From: Rhodospirillales bacterium
GTDB lineage: Bacteria > Pseudomonadota > Alphaproteobacteria > Rhodospirillales > Casp-alpha2
Reading direction: 5' to 3'
DNA length: 9,891 nt
Assembly: GCA_030727885.1 (NCBI GenBank)
Contig: JANRAT010000028.1
Coordinates: 1 to 9,891 of the forward strand
Shown here: positions 1-5,305 of the stretch, one piece after another
Layout of the letters: each line of letters begins with the position of its first letter
Numbering within the stretch: the stretch's first letter is position 1
Notes under the pieces: model-generated
What the model saw: only the letters and a program-made list of their open reading frames with translations
The model's database searches: none
Told to the model about the DNA's origin: nothing
Program-made: the position numbers and the translations under genes

Positions 1-1290
1 GGGACCAATGGAGCCGAGCATGACGGCACCCACGGCGATCCCTGAGAAGTCGCCGAGCCAGACCAGCAAATGATCGACGGCGCCGCTTGGCCACAGCACG
101 CCGACCGCGAGAATGGCGCCGGGTACGGCATAGCCGATGCTGGCCGTTCTCGCCGCGATCCGCACCCAGGGGCCGTCCGACAGTCTGACGGCATAGGCCA
201 GGAACAGACCGATGACGAGCGCCAGAGCCGCCGCCGAGGCGGACAGCACAAACGAGTTGGCGACAAAACTCAGATAATTGGCCGACAGTGTTGCGTCATA
301 AAAGGCGAGGGCATAGCGGGCGAGCACGCCAGCCGGCAGGACGAAGCCGAGCAGCACCGGCAGCGCGCAGGCAACAAGGGCAAGGGCAGCTCGCCAGCCC
401 TGCAACCGGTAGCTCGGCAACTCGGAATACTTGCTTGAGGTGTGGTGGAATTTCCGGTCCCGGCGGGCCAGTCGCTCAATGACGATCAGCACCAGCACGG
501 CTGCCAGCAGCACCGATGATAACTGGGCCGCGCCGCCGATCGAATTCATGTTCAGCCAGACATCGAAAATGCCGGCGGTGAAGGTGCGGACGGCAAAGAA
601 ATCGACGGTGCCGAAATCGTTGATGACTTCCATCAGGACCAGTGTGACGCCGACGACTATCGACGGACGGGCGAGGGGCAGGGCGACATGCAGAAAGCTG
701 CCCCAGGCGGTTTTGCCCAATGTTCTGGCAACTTCAAGGACGCACACCGACTGTTCAAGAAAGGCTGCCCGGGCCAGCAGATAGACATAGGGATACAAAA
801 CCAGAGTCATGACAGTGATGGCGCCGCCGATGGAACGGATTTCCGGGAACCAGTAATCCTGCGGCCGGCTCCAGCCGAACAGCGAACGCAGCGCCACCTG
901 CACGGTGCCTGCATATTCAAGCTGATCGGTGATGACGAAGGCGAGCACATAGGCCGGTACTGCCAGCGGCAGCAACAGCGCCCATTCAAAAAGGCGCGAT
1001 CCCGGAAAACGGCACATGGTGACGAGCCAGGCCGTGCCGGTGCCGATCAGCAGCGTGCCGATGCCGACCCCTGTCATCAGCAACGCGGTCCGCTGCAGAT
1101 AGAGCCCGAGCACGGTGTCGTAAAGATGCTGCCAGATATCAGAGCTGTCGGTCAGGGCAATGCCAAGCACAGTGATGATCGGTGCCGCTACCAGCAGGGC
1201 GACCAGCAGCGCGCCGGTGCTCCAGAGATTGATGCGAAATCCAGCGAGCAGGCGGTTGGCGGCCGGAGGGGCGGCCATCGAGGTGGTCAT
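1..1290 (-). CDS. fbpB: Ferric iron ABC transporter permease, FbpB/SfuB type (3' end cut by window)
   Basis: This is the inner-membrane channel subunit of a ferric-iron importer, taking iron from the periplasmic binding protein encoded just upstream and driven by an ATPase not in the window. The 430 visible residues are strongly hydrophobic. Membrane segments lie near residues 22-46, 66-91, 101-121, 155-175, 210-225, 255-271, 300-323 and 345-368. The cytoplasmic EAA loop that docks the ATPase is at about 186-211 (EVARTLG, then HVALPLARPSI). This family is a fused two-half permease of roughly 550 residues, so a second EAA loop should lie beyond the left edge. The ATG at 1290 is chosen because an in-frame TGA sits three codons upstream. 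No good Shine-Dalgarno precedes it, and the ATG at 1278 (residue 5) is an alternative. It lies 82 bp after fbpA, probably in one operon. Family confidence is high, but the substrate (iron rather than thiamine) is inferred from the neighbour. Confidence 0.9.
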   Translation of the reverse strand, partial: MTTSMAAPPAANRLLAGFRINLWSTGALLVALLVAAPIITVLGIALTDSSDIWQHLYDTVLGLYLQRTALLMTGVGIGTLLIGTGTAWLVTMCRFPGSRLFEWALLLPLAVPAYVLAFVITDQLEYAGTVQVALRSLFGWSRPQDYWFPEIRSIGGAITVMTLVLYPYVYLLARAAFLEQSVCVLEVARTLGKTAWGSFLHVALPLARPSIVVGVTLVLMEVINDFGTVDFFAVRTFTAGIFDVWLNMNSIGGAAQLSSVLLAAVLVLIVIERLARRDRKFHHTSSKYSELPSYRLQGWRAALALVACALPVLLGFVLPAGVLARYALAFYDATLSANYLSFVANSFVLSASAAALALVIGLFLAYAVRLSDGPWVRIAARTASIGYAVPGAILAVGVLWPSGAVDHLLVWLGDFSGIAVGAVMLGSIGP

Positions 1291-1314
1291 TGGCGATCAG
1301 CCAGTAACGCCGAA

Positions 1315-1341
1315 CGGACGCTTCCGGGATGAAAGCGTCCG
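1315..1341 (-). other. Intercistronic hairpin between fbpA and fbpB
   Basis: A perfect 9-bp inverted repeat (CGGACGCTT at 1315-1323, AAGCGTCCG at 1333-1341) with a 9-nt loop lies between the fbpA stop and the fbpB start. No T-run follows it on the minus strand, so it is not a canonical terminator. Hairpins at this position often protect the upstream binding-protein mRNA from 3' decay, giving more binding protein than permease. That role is inferred here. Confidence 0.6.
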
Positions 1342-1372
1342 CCGTGTTGTAAACTAAAGGATGGCGATGTTG

Positions 1373-2425
1373 TCAGCTGGACGGCCCTTCATCGAAGTTG
1401 ATTTCATCAACCAGTTTGGTGGCATTCTCGCGTTGTTTGGCGATTTCCTCCATGGCCAGAGTGTCGCCTTTGAAGCTGCCCCAGGAACTGACCAGCGCGG
1501 ACGGCGCGACCGATGGATTGGCCGGGTATTCAAAGTTGTCCTCGGCATAAATCTTTTGCGCTTCCTGACCAGACAGCCATTCCACGAATTTGATGGTGGC
1601 GGCCCGGTGCTTGGCGCCCTTGAGAATGCCGACCCCGGAGATGTTCATATGCGTGCCCCGATCGCTTTTGCCCTGGTTGAGGAAGACCACGCGCACGGCT
1701 TCGGCCCATTTCTTCTGTTCGGGTTTTTCATCGTTGGTCTGCATTTTGCCCATGTAATAGGTGTTTGCAATGGCGACGTCACATTGTCCCTCGAACACGG
1801 CCTTGGCCTGGGCCCGGTCGTTACCCTGAGGTTTGCGCGACTGGTTGGCTTTCACGCCTTCCAGCCAGGCTTTGGTCTTTTCCTTGCCGTGATGCGCCAG
1901 CATCGAGGCGATCAGGGCGATGTTGTATTCATGCTTGCCCGAGCGCATGCAGAGACGCCCCTTGAACTTGGGATCGGCGAGATCTTCATAGGTCAGCAGT
2001 TCGTCGGCCTTGACCCGTTCCCTGGATACCAGAGCAATCCGTGCACGCTGCGTCAGACCGAACCATTCACCGCCCGGATCGCGCAGATGCTCGGGAATAT
2101 TGGCGGTGAGCACGTCGGATTTCACGCTGTCCAGGACACTTGCCTGCTGCAAACTGTAGAGCCGCCCGATATCAACCGTCAGCACCGCATCCGCTGGAGT
2201 GTTGGCGCCGGCAGCCTGAATCTTTTCCAGAATGCCCTTGTTGGCGAAAACGATATTAACGTTAACCCCGGTTTCCTTGGTGTAGGCCCGTGTCAGGGGC
2301 TCAATCAGATATGGCTGACGATTGGAATAAAGATTGATCGTCTCTGCTGCCGTCGCCGGTGCCGCAGTATTGAGGACTGCGATCGCCAGAACCGCCGGGG
2401 CTAGAGCCATGTATATCCGCTGCAT
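1373..2425 (-). CDS. fbpA: Ferric iron ABC transporter periplasmic substrate-binding protein, FbpA/FutA type
   Basis: This periplasmic protein captures Fe(III) and delivers it to the permease encoded downstream. The 350 residues match the family length. Residues 1-27 form a Sec signal peptide with a hydrophobic core (ALAPAVLAIAVLN) and an AxA-type cleavage site near ATA/AET. The mature protein opens with INLYSNRQPYL, typical of FbpA/FutA proteins. The paired tyrosines in NTYYMGKM (Tyr223-Tyr224) match the iron-ligand tyrosines of the family. Other family landmarks are FGLTQRAR (about 122-129) and a C-terminal EWLSGQEAQKIYA segment. The ATG at 2425 has an AGGAG 9 nt upstream. The gene is divergent from fliX, and its upstream region carries an operator resembling a Fur box, so iron repression is likely. 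A long open frame runs antisense to it and is a codon-phase shadow. Confidence 0.94.
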   Translation of the reverse strand: MQRIYMALAPAVLAIAVLNTAAPATAAETINLYSNRQPYLIEPLTRAYTKETGVNVNIVFANKGILEKIQAAGANTPADAVLTVDIGRLYSLQQASVLDSVKSDVLTANIPEHLRDPGGEWFGLTQRARIALVSRERVKADELLTYEDLADPKFKGRLCMRSGKHEYNIALIASMLAHHGKEKTKAWLEGVKANQSRKPQGNDRAQAKAVFEGQCDVAIANTYYMGKMQTNDEKPEQKKWAEAVRVVFLNQGKSDRGTHMNISGVGILKGAKHRAATIKFVEWLSGQEAQKIYAEDNFEYPANPSVAPSALVSSWGSFKGDTLAMEEIAKQRENATKLVDEINFDEGPSS

Positions 2426-2447
2426 ATTTTATCACTCCTGAGTCTGC

Positions 2448-2477
2448 GTGCCGTCATGCTTGTAAGCCGGCACGGCA
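2448..2477 (-). other. Inverted repeat in the fbpA leader
   Basis: GTGCCG at 2448-2453 pairs with CGGCAC at 2468-2473, or in an alternative register TGCCGT at 2449-2454 pairs with ACGGCA at 2472-2477. It would fold in the 5' untranslated region of fbpA, about 10 nt upstream of the ribosome binding site. Function is unknown and the stem is only 6 bp. Confidence 0.3.
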
Positions 2478-2516
2478 TGTTTGGTTCATCCTGTTTCGGC
2501 ACCGTGTGAAAAACAC

Positions 2517-2539
2517 CAATTAAGAATGATTATTAATTG
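2517..2539. promoter_or_regulatory. Fur-box-like operator dyad upstream of fbpA
   Basis: A 23-bp dyad: CAATTAA at 2517-2523 mirrors TTAATTG at 2533-2539, and the core AATGATT is itself symmetric around G2528. Ten of eleven base pairs are symmetric. The 15 bases at 2521-2535 match 12 of 15 positions of the 7-1-7 Fur consensus TGATAATGATTATCA. A possible -10 (TATAAA on the minus strand, 2555 to 2550) lies just upstream, so a repressor bound here would block fbpA transcription. Being in a divergent gap, it could also affect fliX. The regulator's identity (Fur rather than another iron regulator) is inferred. Confidence 0.6.
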
Positions 2540-2562
2540 AAGGCTGATGTTTATAGCTCCTT

Positions 2563-2576
2563 TTGCATATATGCAA
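2563..2576. promoter_or_regulatory. 14-bp perfect palindrome in the fbpA-fliX gap
   Basis: TTGCATATATGCAA is a perfect palindrome lying between the Fur-like dyad and its repeated half-site, and just upstream of the possible fbpA -10 (TATAAA, minus strand 2555-2550). Its position suggests a second regulator site or part of the -35 region. No regulator can be named from sequence alone. Confidence 0.4.
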
Positions 2577-2577
2577 G

Positions 2578-2590
2578 TCATTCTTAATTG
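2578..2590. repeat. Inverted copy of the operator half-site
   Basis: TCATTCTTAATTG is the exact reverse complement of CAATTAAGAATGA at 2517-2529, a 13-bp perfect repeat separated by 48 bp. It repeats the left half and centre of the Fur-like dyad. Extending it over the Fur consensus gives only about 10 of 15 matches, so it may be a weaker auxiliary site. Confidence 0.5.
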
Positions 2591-2601
2591 CAAGCTTGGC
2601 T

Positions 2602-2617
2602 GGGAACCGTTAATGCA
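2602..2617 (+). promoter_or_regulatory. Weak candidate sigma-54 promoter for fliX
   Basis: GG at 2603-2604 and GC at 2615-2616 are separated by exactly 10 nt, with GGGAAC at the -24 element and ATGCA at the -12 element. Both elements match sigma-54 consensus only partly (4 of 6 and 4 of 5). It lies about 130 bp upstream of fliX. A GG-N10-GC match this loose can arise by chance, so it is listed only because fliX is a flagellar gene. Confidence 0.22.
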
Positions 2618-2748
2618 CTCAGTAATTTGAAATTGCTCGCGAACACCCGCGTTGATGTGGTAGGTACGTGGTTGAGAGGTTTGGTGGATTTATAGGGTTC
2701 ATCCAAATCAAGGCTCCAAATACTAGGATGCCTGGGAGAAGCCGGTTC

Positions 2749-3174
2749 ATGAAGGTTACAAAATCCGAAGGTTCAAAAGGCGTTTCTTCATCGCGTAAGG
2801 CCGGAAAGTCGGCTGGCGGTGACAGCGGCTTTGCTGATGCTTTGCGCGATGTTGCGGGCTCGGATGCCACGGAACACGCCCAGACTACAGGCGGTGTCGG
2901 CTCGATCGGATCAATCCTGGCGATGCAGCAGGTTGCCGACTCCACAGACCACCGCTCGCGCGGCCTGATGATGGAATACGGCAATGATCTGCTTGATCAG
3001 CTTGATAAAATTCGCATGGCCATTCTGAGCGGGTCAATTTCCAAGGACCGACTCCAGGATATTGCGCGCCGTCTGCGCGAGCGGAAAATCTCCAGCGATG
3101 ACCCTCAATTGAACGACCTTATCGATGAAGTCGAACTCAGGGTCGAGGTTGAAATCGCCAAACTGACCCGCTAA
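2749..3174 (+). CDS. fliX: Flagellar assembly regulator FliX
   Basis: FliX is a small cytoplasmic regulator of alphaproteobacteria. In Caulobacter it links completion of the early basal body to activity of the sigma-54 activator FlbD and so to late flagellar genes. The 141-residue product matches the family length. It has a Ser/Gly-rich, probably disordered N-terminus (residues 2-30) and a conserved helical C-terminal half: LLDQLDKIRMAILSG, then RLQDIARRLRERK, then the diagnostic ending LIDEVELRVEVEIAKL. The ATG at 2749 gives the usual MKV start and has GGGAGAA 8 nt upstream. In-frame ATGs at 2668 and 2728 would add residues unlike the family. It is divergent from the iron importer and is followed 158 bp later by dksA. 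FlbD itself is not in the window. Confidence 0.85.
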   Translation: MKVTKSEGSKGVSSSRKAGKSAGGDSGFADALRDVAGSDATEHAQTTGGVGSIGSILAMQQVADSTDHRSRGLMMEYGNDLLDQLDKIRMAILSGSISKDRLQDIARRLRERKISSDDPQLNDLIDEVELRVEVEIAKLTR

Positions 3175-3260
3175 GCGGCTTTCAGCCTTGAATATTCGGG
3201 CATTCTGAACATCCATTTAAATCAAGATGATAGGCTCATTCGCACGGATGAAATACGTGC

Positions 3261-3289
3261 TTGCAGGTCGCGTCCCGCACACTTATATT
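3261..3289 (+). promoter_or_regulatory. Candidate housekeeping promoter for dksA
   Basis: TTGCAG at 3261-3266 and TATATT at 3284-3289 are separated by 17 bp. The -10 matches consensus at 5 of 6 positions, while the -35 has only the TTG. Transcription would begin near 3296, leaving a leader of about 37 nt before the dksA start. The rest of the 3175-3332 gap shows nothing else recognisable. Confidence 0.35.
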
Positions 3290-3332
3290 CCGCGCGCTTA
3301 GCCGCCTTATAAGCCTAGGAGCTATATGCACT

Positions 3333-3749
3333 ATGAATGTTACGCTATCCCCTGATTACAAGCCGACCGCCAAAGAACCGTTCATGAATCCGCGCATGCG
3401 CGAGTATTTTCGTCAGAAACTGCTGAGCTGGCGTGCTGAACTGGTCAAAGAATCTAACGAAACGCTGCAAACCCTCCAGGAAGGCGGGATTGTGGAGCCG
3501 GATATCGCTGATCGTGCTGCTATTGAAACAGACCGTTCGCTTGAACTTCGGACCCGTGACCGCGCCCGTAAGCTGATCAGCAAGATCGATCAGGCGCTGG
3601 AACGGATTGAAGACGGCTCCTATGGGTATTGTGAAGAAACCGATGAGCCGATCACCTTGGCTCGTCTGGAAGCCCGCCCCATTGCTACCCTGTCACTTGA
3701 AGCACAGGAACGGCACGAGCGCATGGAGCGCACGCACCGCGACGATTGA
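3333..3749 (+). CDS. dksA: DksA-family RNA polymerase-binding transcription factor, cysteine-poor zinc-finger variant
   Basis: DksA inserts into the RNA polymerase secondary channel and, with ppGpp, adjusts initiation at rRNA and biosynthetic promoters. The 138-residue product has the full family layout. The coiled coil spans about 22-90 with the acidic tip PDIADRAA, whose Asp57, Asp60 and Ala62 match Asp71, Asp74 and Ala76 of E. coli DksA. The globular domain follows (GYCEETDEPI, then RLEARPIATL) with a short C-terminal helix. Only the first of the four zinc cysteines is kept (Cys100); the others are Thr103, Ser121 and Ala124, so zinc binding is unlikely. Single-cysteine DksA proteins are known in alphaproteobacteria such as Rhodobacter. 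The ATG at 3333 has AGGAG at 3317-3321, an 11-nt spacing. An upstream start at 3261 would add unconserved residues and overlap the likely promoter. It sits between fliX and an orphan gene, inside the flagellar cluster. Confidence 0.88.
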   Translation: MNVTLSPDYKPTAKEPFMNPRMREYFRQKLLSWRAELVKESNETLQTLQEGGIVEPDIADRAAIETDRSLELRTRDRARKLISKIDQALERIEDGSYGYCEETDEPITLARLEARPIATLSLEAQERHERMERTHRDD

Positions 3750-3798
3750 GCGTTTTTTCTCTTCCCAAATATTATGAACCAGGAATCGACATATTGAG

Positions 3799-3829
3799 TT
3801 CCGAGGGCTTTCCGCTCGAATATTTTTTT
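3799..3829 (+). terminator. Probable Rho-independent terminator of dksA
   Basis: CGAGGG at 3802-3807 pairs with CCGCTCG at 3812-3818 (one bulged G), with a CTTT loop and two flanking T-A pairs beyond a bulged C. TATTTTTTT follows at 3821-3829. The stem is imperfect but the T-run is clear, and it lies about 50 bp after the dksA stop. The remainder of the 3750-4014 gap is AT-rich with no gene seen. Confidence 0.5.
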
Positions 3830-3991
3830 AATCAGGCGTCGGGATCCTGTGAAAATTAACAAATAAAACTTAAATATATCAATGCGTTGATGTAATTTTC
3901 TGCGCGGACAAAAAACTGTCATTTTTTTCTTGCGCTAAGCACCGGAAATTGTGTAGGTTGCTGACGTAGAGGAGTAATTTAGAATAATTTT

Positions 3992-4005
3992 ATTCCGAAA
4001 GGAAT
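3992..4005 (+). promoter_or_regulatory. GAAA-tetraloop hairpin containing the ribosome binding site of the orphan gene
   Basis: ATTCC (3992-3996) and GGAAT (4001-4005) pair perfectly around a GAAA tetraloop of the stable GNRA class. Two more T-G wobble pairs could extend the stem. The only good Shine-Dalgarno for the gene starting at 4015 is AAAGGA at 3998-4003, half in the loop and half in the 3' arm. Folding would hinder ribosome loading. Regulation by this fold is inferred. Confidence 0.45.
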
Positions 4006-4014
4006 GGTAGCAGA

Positions 4015-4314
4015 ATGCGCACAGATAATATACAAGGATCGCCAGTCGTCGCCTCGAGTGCGGCAACTGCTGCTTTTCAAGTTGCTGTCGTGCAGCAGAA
4101 GCAGTTCGAAGAGACTCTTGAGCGGGTCAGCGAAAAACAGCTCAAAGCCGTCAAAGAAAATATCCGCAAGGCTGAACACATCGACGATGTCGTTGACGTG
4201 AAGCAGACGGATAAAACCCTGCAATCGAATAAAGCAGAAGGCTCGTCATCGGGCTCCACTGACACTGCGCCGACACCGGACTCCGTTGGTGCGAAAGTCA
4301 ACGTAACGGTTTAG
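4015..4314 (+). CDS. Unrecognised 99-residue protein in the flagellar cluster
   Basis: I do not recognise this protein. Residues 1-20 are Ser/Ala-rich. Residues 21-56 look like one long amphipathic, highly charged helix (VVQQKQFEETLERVSEKQLK and onward). Residues 57-70 are mixed, and residues 71-92 form a Ser/Thr/Pro/Gly tail that is probably disordered. It contains no Cys, Trp or Tyr and no signal peptide or membrane segment. That composition is common in exported flagellar proteins and also in small chaperones, so neither role can be assigned. The ATG at 4015 is the first possible start after an in-frame TAA at 3985, with AAAGGA 11 nt upstream inside a hairpin. It has its own terminator, lies between dksA and the convergent flgH, and reads as a real gene from its balanced composition. 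The start at 4004 opens a different, less plausible frame. Confidence 0.65.
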   Translation: MRTDNIQGSPVVASSAATAAFQVAVVQQKQFEETLERVSEKQLKAVKENIRKAEHIDDVVDVKQTDKTLQSNKAEGSSSGSTDTAPTPDSVGAKVNVTV

Positions 4315-4340
4315 TATTTCCCCTGCCTTGAAGTGTCCGC

Positions 4341-4363
4341 AGACGCCTTGAGCGTCTTTTTTT
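4341..4363 (+). terminator. Rho-independent terminator of the orphan gene
   Basis: AGACGC at 4341-4346 and GCGTCT at 4352-4357 form a perfect 6-bp stem with a CTTGA loop, running into a T-tract at 4357-4363. It lies 27 bp after the stop of the 99-residue gene and faces the flgH terminator, so the two convergent units end separately. Confidence 0.8.
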
Positions 4364-4432
4364 GTGCCCGTTTTCCGGCACCCAGGATGATTTGTTCAAC
4401 AACCGTTTGATCTGCGATCCTCAGCAGGCAAG

Positions 4433-4460
4433 AAAAAAAGCCGGCGCTTTCTGCGCCGGC
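4433..4460 (-). terminator. Strong Rho-independent terminator of the flgFGAH operon
   Basis: On the minus strand GCCGGCGC and its perfect complement form an all-GC 8-bp stem (4453-4460 with 4440-4447) with a 5-nt loop. Seven T residues follow (A4433-A4439 on the plus strand). It begins 28 bp after the flgH stop, which marks flgH as the last gene of the operon. Confidence 0.92.
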
Positions 4461-4488
4461 CGGAAGTTGTCCAGGTTCCATGTTGAAC

Positions 4489-5256
4489 CTAGAACGGGAA
4501 TATGATGTCCCAGATTTGCGTACCCCAGCGCGGCTGCTGCAGTTGACTGAGCGTGCCGCGGCCACCGTAGGCGACGCGCATCTCGGCGATTTTTTCATGA
4601 CTGATGGTGTTGTCGCTCTCAATATCTTCCGGACGGACAACACCGGTGACGAGGAGTTCCCGCAGCTCGGCATTGACCAGGATTTCCTGACGACCCATGA
4701 CGACCAGAGAGCCGTTCGGCAGGATCTGCGTCACAACGGCTGCAAACGTCAGGTTGATGACTTCTGACCGCTCTATACCGCCGTCACCGGACGTCGAGTG
4801 TGTATCCTTGAAGTTCATCATGGAAGTCGGATCCACGGCTTGAGGCAGGAATTTCGAGAACTCCGCTTCCAGACCGAGAAGGCTGGAGACGTGTGTCTGC
4901 TCGCTGTCCTGACGATCCCGCTCGGTCTTGTTGGCCAGCGTTGCGCTGTCCGAGAGTTCGAGTTTGACGGTTACGATATCGCCGATTTCCTTGGCCCGGT
5001 GATCCTTGAAAAAGGCCCTGGCGCCATTACGCCACAGGGAACTCGGGTTTTCTTCGGCGATCTGCGGAGCCGGCATCGGCAGGCTGACCGGCTGATAGGC
5101 CGGTTTTGCGATCGGATTTTCAATATTTGTCAGTCTTGGGCCGCCGCCTATTTCTGAAAACCTTTCTGCCAGGTTGCAGCCACTCAGGCCGGTCATGGCG
5201 GCAAGCGCAATGACGAGCGGTAAGGCGCGTCTGGTTAAATGTGTGTTTGTCATCAT
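4489..5256 (-). CDS. flgH: Flagellar L-ring lipoprotein FlgH
   Basis: FlgH forms the L-ring, the bushing that carries the flagellar rod through the outer membrane. The 255-residue product has a lipoprotein signal peptide ending in the lipobox LSGC, with Cys27 as the lipidated residue. The family core follows: SSLWRNGARAFFKDHRA, then IGDIVTVKLELSDSATLANKT, then INLTFAAVVTQILPNGSLVV and the ending WGTQIWDIIFPF. Four ATGs cluster at the start. The one at 5262 directly abuts the AGGA Shine-Dalgarno (5263-5266), which is too close. The ATG at 5256 has a 6-nt spacing and is chosen; 5253 is nearly as good. A hairpin ends a few bases upstream of the AGGA. It is the last gene of flgF-flgG-flgA-flgH. 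flgI, which often follows, is absent. Confidence 0.95.
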   Translation of the reverse strand: MMTNTHLTRRALPLVIALAAMTGLSGCNLAERFSEIGGGPRLTNIENPIAKPAYQPVSLPMPAPQIAEENPSSLWRNGARAFFKDHRAKEIGDIVTVKLELSDSATLANKTERDRQDSEQTHVSSLLGLEAEFSKFLPQAVDPTSMMNFKDTHSTSGDGGIERSEVINLTFAAVVTQILPNGSLVVMGRQEILVNAELRELLVTGVVRPEDIESDNTISHEKIAEMRVAYGGRGTLSQLQQPRWGTQIWDIIFPF

Positions 5257-5269
5257 CTTCATTCCTAAT

Positions 5270-5292
5270 AAAGCCGGGATGGTTCCCGCTTT
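5270..5292. other. Intercistronic hairpin between flgA and flgH
   Basis: CGGGA (5275-5279) pairs with TCCCG (5284-5288) around a TGGT loop, and AAAG (5270-5273) with CTTT (5289-5292), leaving C5274 bulged. On the minus strand it ends 3 nt before the flgH AGGA and has no T-run, so it would lie across the flgA-flgH junction of the mRNA. On the plus strand it is followed by a 7-T run and would work as a terminator for antisense transcripts. Confidence 0.5.
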
Positions 5293-5305
5293 TTTTGAAA
5301 TATTT

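Noticed and set aside
70..1332. Several open frames on the plus strand across the permease region
   Set aside because: They overlap the minus-strand permease, which has clear membrane helices and an EAA loop. Their predicted products are rich in Arg, Gln and Gly, with no domain.
1361..2404. 347-codon open frame on the plus strand opposite fbpA
   Set aside because: It is an exact antisense shadow of fbpA, which has a signal peptide, iron-ligand tyrosines and a good ribosome binding site. The antisense product resembles no protein family.
3907..3929. Hairpin-like GACA/TGTC followed by T7 as a dksA terminator
   Set aside because: The stem is only 4 bp. The structure at 3799-3829 is closer to dksA and stronger.
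4004..4201. Plus-strand frame starting at ATG 4004
   Set aside because: It overlaps the better supported frame from 4015, its product is Ser/Lys-rich with no pattern, and its ATG lies in the hairpin directly against the Shine-Dalgarno.
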